From: Nepenthes gracilis
Taxonomy: Eukaryota > Streptophyta > Magnoliopsida > Caryophyllales > Nepenthaceae
Assembly: GCA_033239525.1 (NCBI GenBank)
Contig: BSYO01000030.1
Span: 6,981,119-7,045,118, forward strand
Reading direction: 5' to 3'
DNA: 64,000 bases
Of the stretch, positions 58,184 through 64,000 are shown in pieces. The position numbers and the translations under genes were made by a program. Numbering within the stretch: position 1 is the first letter of the stretch; every line of letters starts with the position of its first letter. Under the pieces are notes generated by a model. The model saw nothing but the letters and a program-made list of their open reading frames with translations, ran no database searches and was not told where the DNA came from.

Positions 58184-61100
58184 GTGATGTGCAGGGTCTC
58201 AAAGGGGAGTCGAGTCTTGGTCATTTTTTTGCTTAGATTTCACCTGACTTTAGGAATTGCTGATTTGGGTTGCCTACTTTGCTGATGCTTCTGTTGGGTT
58301 TTGGTTCATTTGCGTGTTGGTTGGTGTTTGACTTATTTTATGAATTGAATTTCTAGTTCCTTACGTTTGCAAGATGTTTATGGCTTTGTTAGATTGGATT
58401 TTCTTAGTTGGATTATTGAACATGTTAATAGATTGCAGAAATTGACAGTGTGAATGCTGAGTATGAGCTATTGTAATGGCATTTGTAAATTTGGCCTCGT
58501 TCTTTTGGCTTGTTATAAATGGAAATCCTTGAATCCCACGCGTGTCACTGTACCTCTCGGTGTGTCACAGTGTGACATGAGCATCACTCAAGGTTGGTCG
58601 TAGACTCAATTTAATTTTTAAATTGGCAACTGCATGCTTCAGCTTCACACAGGCCTTAATGTGAAATACAAACTTTGATATGAAATATGGTTTATACACT
58701 TGCGTTGTGCACAATACCTTAAATACATCATAGAAGCCCTCGAGTGTCTGCGCTGGTAAAATGTATGTGAGCATTTAACCGCCTCCCTACCCTGCTGCTT
58801 CCTTAATTCTCGTCTTACCAAACAGCTCTTAGTTGCTTTCCATATTAACAACCTTTTTCCTTTTGTGACAAATTCGATTGCCTTGTTTTTTCCCTGTACT
58901 CAAATATTCGATTGTCTTGGGTTTTTGTGGGCTAGGTTGTATAGAGACTTGGTCTTCTTCACTTGGGCTCTAAATTTATTCGTTAGACATCATTCCTTTG
59001 TTACCAAAGGAAAAACAGAAAGGTGAAATATAAACACATAAACTAAACATATAATAGAATATTGCCAAATAACAACGAGAAATAGATGGGGATGAATACA
59101 CCCAAAATCTATCCATTGCTAGTCTATTAGTGAGTTGAAAAAAGTTAAAGAACACATAATATTAACAAAAATAATGATAGAAACTCCCATTTGTAAGTCT
59201 CATGATTGCATTTAGCATATGCAAGATGCTTTTTAATTGATGTAGATTGGGCCCCTCGGGGGAGCATTTGGATGCAACCGGACGATAGGAAGGACTTAAG
59301 TGAGCCTGTGAGCCCTTTAGTGACTAGGGTCTATTTAGTTCTTGTATGGTTTGCGATACGTGTAATCAAAATATCATTGTCAATTGACCTTCATCAATGG
59401 TTATTGAGTAATTAGAATAACATTAGGGTTTGTTAGACTATTAAAGCAAAATGATAGGCTTATTAGGGATTTGTTTTTGGAGAATTGTGTAAAGAGATTT
59501 AGATGGCTCTTGGAGATTGTGACTCATGAGAGTGTTATCTTCAGTGTTCCAATAATTCACTATGGGATTCACTTGGGCTGATTGGGAGTCAATGATGTGA
59601 CTTCTCATTGGATGTTTGATTAGTTTTAATCTTAATTTATTAAATTATAATCGTATGATTGTGGTATCTTTTGGCGTGTCTATTGTTGAATTTGAATTGT
59701 TGTGGTGAATTTGGTTGATTTTTAGTCGTTTGGTTGAGTGATGGCTGGGTAAAAAGTTACTTGGTATTGAATCCAAATCTGGATTCCTGTCATAAATCCT
59801 TAGGTGGCCCTAATGGATTAGTCTTGTGAAGGTTTTCAGTGATGTTACCTTCAAACATCCCAGGTAACTTACGTAACACTTCTCAGCTATGAATGTCTCA
59901 ATGCATTGATCAGAGAAACAATCTTATTCTAACATGTAACTTCATAAAAAATCTGTGTTTTGGTCAATCTTAAGTCATTTCAAGGAATTCAAATGTGTGT
60001 GAATATATCTCATCCAAACCCATGCGACCAAACACAGACCTTACCTTTTAGGCTCTACTTCAAATCTCACCGGATGTACCCTCTCCAAAAAATGTTTAAC
60101 TCATAGGCTCCACTCGAAAATTGTGTGCGTGAGTAAATATATGTAGTTCAAGCACATGATGATACAACTCTAGTATAAAGATGGTATAAGGAACATGTGG
60201 ATTTGTCATAGCTTCATTAAGCAAACTTATATTAAAGACAAACCAAACTGAGCAAGCAAGAACTCTCTCAAATCTTACATGTGGATCATATTTAATAAGG
60301 TGCTTTTAGCCCTTTAAGAGTTGTCATTATAGCTGTAGGATTATAGCCACTAACAAGTGCTATGGAATTTTCAAATATGCCTTGAGAGCAATGATCTCAA
60401 TCTCTCTCTGACTTGTCATACCATCCCCTTTTTCCTTCACACTACCTTAATCAATTTCACTATTACAACTTTACAAGCCATTTTTTCAAACTTCCTTATT
60501 TGCCTTACTTTTTTCATTCAATTTCCTTTTCCCTTTTTTCATTTTTTTTTCTTTTATTTTTTATTTTGGTATTTTCAGCCAATCAATCAAAACATATTAT
60601 TAGTCACACTCTTATTAGTCCATCGGACAATATCTCCATCTCTTCATCTCTTAGTTCTTTTGCCATTCATTGGTCAGGGAATCACAATTCCTGTTGCTCC
60701 TATCAATGGTTCCTTATGAGCAAAAAAAGAAGCCAAAAAAAAAAGTGGCTAGCGTGATGCTGGAGTTCTCAATATGGAGCCTTAGCCTATTCAAGTAAGG
60801 GGCCTTTTCTTGCTTGTTGGACTTTTTAACGAGGGACAAAGCTTGAAAAGCAAAGTGAGCCTAGAGTAGCATCCTCTTTTTCTAATACCTTGGTTCTATT
60901 AATTTTGACTTTAGGCAAGATAAAAACAATCCCTTATCCTTCTGGAGGAGGAATAATTTGTTTCTATATTTTATCATATCTCATATAATATTTGGTAGTT
61001 TTCAGGACATCTATGGGAGGTTATATTATATCTTATTATTTTTTTATTGTACATTGTTGTTAATTAGAAAATTATGTTTGATTCCTAATCAACTTAGGAT

Positions 61101-63152
61101 CGAGGTGCTTCTATAAATGGACATTAATTTTATTGTTTGATCAATCATAGATGAATTGAGAGATTGATGAATTGTTATTGAGAGATTGATTTCTCATTCT
61201 TTCTCCTGTTAATCTCTGTCTCCCTTTTCTATATGTCTTCGCTGCTTTTCTCATTTCATTTTTTCTTTTCTTCTTTCCTTCCCTATTTACCCTTACTTGC
61301 ATCATAATATCACTTATCACTCCACTCTCAAAATGTCTCATTTTCAAGCTCTATGTTGGTTTCCACCTTCCCATTTGGAAATTGATTTCACCAAGGCTAG
61401 CTCGGTGGTAGCAGCAGATCATCTTTGCACAATAGGCAATCTTTCAATTCCTCAAGGAGCAATTAGCTCAGGCACAGGATAGAATGCAGCTATATGCAAA
61501 CAGACATAGATCAGAAACAACATTTGACATCAGGAACATGGTGTGCTAAAAGCTGCAGCCATCAGTCTTCTGTAGCAATCAGGCATCACTTGAAACTTTC
61601 TTCCAAATATTATGGTCCATTCAGAATGAAGCTAAAATTGGCCAAGTCGCATGCAAATTAGAATCACCCCCTGACTGCCGTATTCATCCTGTCTTCCATG
61701 TGTCTTTGTTAAACAAGTGTTTAGGCAGTTCAATGAGCTCAACAATTGTTGGCATGTGTAACTTTTAGGGATGACTTCTTCTATGCACATACTACAGTGT
61801 CAGATACCAGTTTATTTTTTCAAGAAACGGCACACCAATGGAGCAAGATCTCATCCACAGGACTTATTTGGGCCCTGAAGGTGCATCCTAGGAAGGCATG
61901 GAGTTCATTACAAAGCAATTTCTCAATATCAGCCATGAGGACTTGTCTGTTTCAGCTGGAGGGAAGTTGTTACTCATGGCCGAACACTAAGAGGAGGGAC
62001 ATTGACACAGCTGGACAGAGGCTGCAACGGAACAAGTCACAAGCCATAACAGCAGAAGCATACTGGATTGCAAAAGCTGCAACAGAAGGCAGGAAAGTTA
62101 ACTGGAGGATTGTAACTGAATTAAGAAGCGATTTAAGGTGTTAGCCTTCAGTAGCAGATTCAATAATCTGGGAATGCCAAATAGCAAATTGTATAGGTAG
62201 TCAAATACTTGTATGAGGAAAGCATTCTTGGGAATAATCAGCGAGTTCATCTAAATTCTTCTTCTGTTCCTCTGATCTAGTCTATTTCTTTCCAATTTCT
62301 CTCCACTTCTTCTTTTTGTCTTCCTCTTCTTCTCATTTTTTGTGTAAATATTAATAATTCTTTGGTTCGCCACAAATTAATCAGTCTTTACAGATACTAG
62401 GCATGTGCTTTTAGTCTGATTGCTGTTCAACTTTATGATTATCTGCTTACTGCTTCACATTTTGCTTTCTCATGTTGTGTGTACCTCTGTCAATTATTGT
62501 TTTGTGTACCTAAAAGTACAATTATATCATGTTTAACTCTTAATAAGATCGCTTCCCATTTTGACTTGGTTTATCATGCTATTTTGGTTGCATGGAAGGT
62601 AAGGAATGTGAATGATGTATAAAAGTAATAGCAAAAATGAATAAGGTATAGATAGTGGTTCAATGGCTAGGGAATTACAGATCAAGATTCATACTGCTTT
62701 CATTCCCATTCCTTCATTTTTGTACCTACCATCTCATTGGATATGAAAATGAGAAAATAAAAGAGATGCGATTTCCTAATTTTGTTGTTGAGTGTTGTAA
62801 TTTCCATCCACTGAATATGAAAATGTGCATGAAAATCATTACATTCCCACTGTTTGAATTCCCTATAATCAAATGGGTCCTGACAGTTGTATTTTAATAC
62901 ATTTTCCCTTGTTGTAAACTCCTATTAATGCTTCCCTAAACTGATGGTTCTTATTGTATGCTTCAATGCAGGATTGTCCGCCCCTTTTGTCAATATCTCA
63001 ATCAAAACAAAAGATTATGAGATCAGACATTCTTAATCTAATGCCACATCATTCGGGTGACCAATGCAACCACATAAGTGGGTTTGCTGGATCCAACCAG
63101 TTTGTCGAGGCTGACTCTTTAGTTAGGATACCTGTGCTTATCAATGTGCAAG
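58118..63152 (+). CDS. Conserved plant protein of unknown function, exons 1-2; rest outside window
   Basis: Exon 1 (58118-58183, 66 bp) encodes MLKLCLMASHGFTPGLVLYH plus QQ and ends CAG|GTGATG. Exon 2 (62972-63152, 181 bp; acceptor AATGCAG, donor CAAG|GTTCAA) is in phase and encodes DCPPLLSISQSKQKIMRSDI, then MPHHSGDQCNHISGFAGSNQ and VEADSLVRIPVLINVQ. From memory this matches a family of uncharacterised plant proteins that start MLKLCLMASHG, have a D-C-P-L segment at the first junction and a PV-I-VQG motif in the next exon. I do not know its function and cannot name it. No later exon is visible before 64000. TTTTTCCCCTAG just before the start codon looks like an acceptor, so the leader may be spliced too. 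Confidence 0.6.
58184..61340. other. First part of the right-hand gene's intron
   Basis: No exon or element recognised. Short ORFs (59206-59415, 60357-60757) are T-rich or lack similarity. A run of CT/TTTC lies at 60510-60560. Confidence 0.45.
61360..62145 (+). mobile_element. Ty3/gypsy integrase C-terminus/chromodomain remnant in the intron
   Basis: Through frame changes one reads AQDRMQLYANRHRSE, then TFDIRNMVC-KLQP, RQSSVAIRHHLKLSSKYYGP, ESPPDCRIHPVFHVSLLNK and a chromodomain-like end. The open frame 61746-62144 covers the last part (GSCYSWPNTKRRDIDTAGQ). It has the same orientation as the host gene. No LTR was recognised. Confidence 0.75.
62146..62971. other. End of intron 1 of the right-hand gene
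   Basis: CT-rich stretch at 62260-62345, then ordinary intron sequence up to the acceptor at 62971. Nothing else seen. Confidence 0.5.
62972..63152 (+). CDS. Exon 2 of the right-hand gene
   Basis: Acceptor TTCAATGCAG|GATTG; 60 codons plus one base. The RIPVLINVQ end, completed by the split G codon, is the motif that links it to exon 1 in my recollection of the family. The donor G|GTTCAA is weaker than average. Confidence 0.6.
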
Positions 63153-64000
63153 GTTCAAATATTCGTGATTTCTCCCTTTAATTCAGTTATCCTTGAAAAG
63201 TATAAATTGCCTATGAATTTTGTATTCCTTGTGGCTGTGTATAGCTGACCTATGTGGGGAGTCATGTTCACTAGGTAACCCTTTTCTTCAGTAACTGTTG
63301 CAGTATGTGATGTGGCTTGCTGAAATGCCATGGCCTTGCATGTTAACCTTTTTTTGAGTGTCTAAGCTAATAAAATCTAGTACAAGCCCAAAGTTGCATG
63401 AAATAGCAAAATACCTGGGCATTCCCAGGATAAGTACAAAATAAAGAAACTTATATTGCAAGAGCAGTGACAAATGCAAGAATCATCTGAGTCTAATTAC
63501 GTCTTTGTGAAGATCTCAAAAATTTTTTTCCTATGAGCTGTTTAGGTGAACAATTCATAATCCAATCACCTGATTGTTTCTCTCTCTCATTCTCTCTTGC
63601 TCTCTCACTCTCTATAGCTCTTTATCTCTCTCTATCTTGCTCTCCATATGACACACAACTGCAGTCAATCCAGCTTTGGTATTTGGTATATGAATTATGA
63701 AATTCTTTAGACTTCCTTTCCCCCAAGAGCCATTGGATCTCTGCACTTCATGAAGATTGAAGAATAATAATCATCAAGGCCCAAATGAGCTTTAGTGCTG
63801 GTCCTCAAAAGTTTGAGAATTTCTCATTCAAAGAACAAGTGGCTATGAGTTCATTAGTTTTGCTGACACAACTTGTATCAGTTTGCATTCCATGGCCTGC
63901 CAACGTATCATTTGACTAAAATGTGTCATGTCTAGCCACAAAACAAATCTTGAGTCTAGGTATCCAAACAAGCCTCCACCAGGATACTTTAGAGAATTTA
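63153..64000. other. Intron 2 of the right-hand gene (start)
   Basis: Contains a CT microsatellite (about 63581-63650). No further exon with family similarity was found before the window end. Confidence 0.45.

Noticed and set aside
59206..60757. ORFs of 69-120 codons in the right-hand gene's intron
   Set aside because: Phe/Leu/Ser-rich T-run translations or sequence without similarity; no splice context that fits the exon 1-2 phase.
1..64000. CRISPR arrays, tRNA/rRNA genes, bacterial-type operons, phage defence or toxin genes
   Set aside because: Nothing of the kind is visible; intron-containing plant genes and plant LTR retrotransposons explain the window.

Overview
The window is nuclear DNA of a flowering plant, probably a dicot. 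It is AT-rich, its genes have GT-AG introns, and about two thirds of it is decayed LTR retrotransposons stacked inside one another. Two protein-coding genes lie at the edges, transcribed away from each other, and each runs off its end of the window. I cannot name the species.

Left gene (minus strand, 15484 down to 3466). Seven exons join in frame at every junction and encode the first ~570 residues of the Mediator tail subunit MED33 (REF4/RFR1 family), a regulator of phenylpropanoid metabolism. The remaining ~700-750 residues are not in the window. The last visible exon has a good splice donor, followed by an antisense, decayed Ty1/copia element that fills positions 1-3332. Its introns hold an RTE-type LINE remnant (intron 3), a strongly diverged ~120-bp tandem array (intron 2) and smaller direct repeats (introns 2 and 6). 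Two short upstream ORFs precede or overlap the MED33 start codon.

Repeat block (about 16-57 kb). In order:
(1) A Tat-like Ty3/gypsy fragment split by a 1.75-kb solo LTR with an intact 5-bp target duplication (TATGT).
(2) A Ty3/gypsy chromovirus at 20509-34945 with both LTRs. A Sirevirus-like copia on the opposite strand (24841-31927) sits inside its pol region, and a 2.2-kb solo gypsy LTR (27339-29557) sits inside the gag of that copia, giving three levels of nesting.
(3) Two copies of one Ty1/copia family: copy A (about 36.1-42.9 kb), split in RNase H by a 2.5-kb solo gypsy LTR, and copy B (about 43.07-51.3 kb), whose leader carries a 1-kb GC-rich insert full of paired GGTCAAC/GTTGACC palindromes.
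(4) A stretch at 48.84-50.90 kb where short blocks of the copia 3' end and of a gypsy LTR alternate collinearly. This is either a remarkable recombinant or an assembly artefact.
(5) A degenerate GTGTCC/GACAC minisatellite and further AT-rich repeats.

Right gene (plus strand, from 58118). Two exons (58118-58183 and 62972-63152) join in frame across a 4.8-kb intron that contains a gypsy integrase/chromodomain remnant. The product starts MLKLCLMASHG and contains RIPVLINVQG. I believe this is a conserved plant protein family of unknown function. The rest lies to the right of the window.

No tRNA, rRNA, CRISPR array, operon or defence system was seen. The elements are inactive, and most of the visible decay is transitions (G to A, C to T), as expected for methylated plant repeats.
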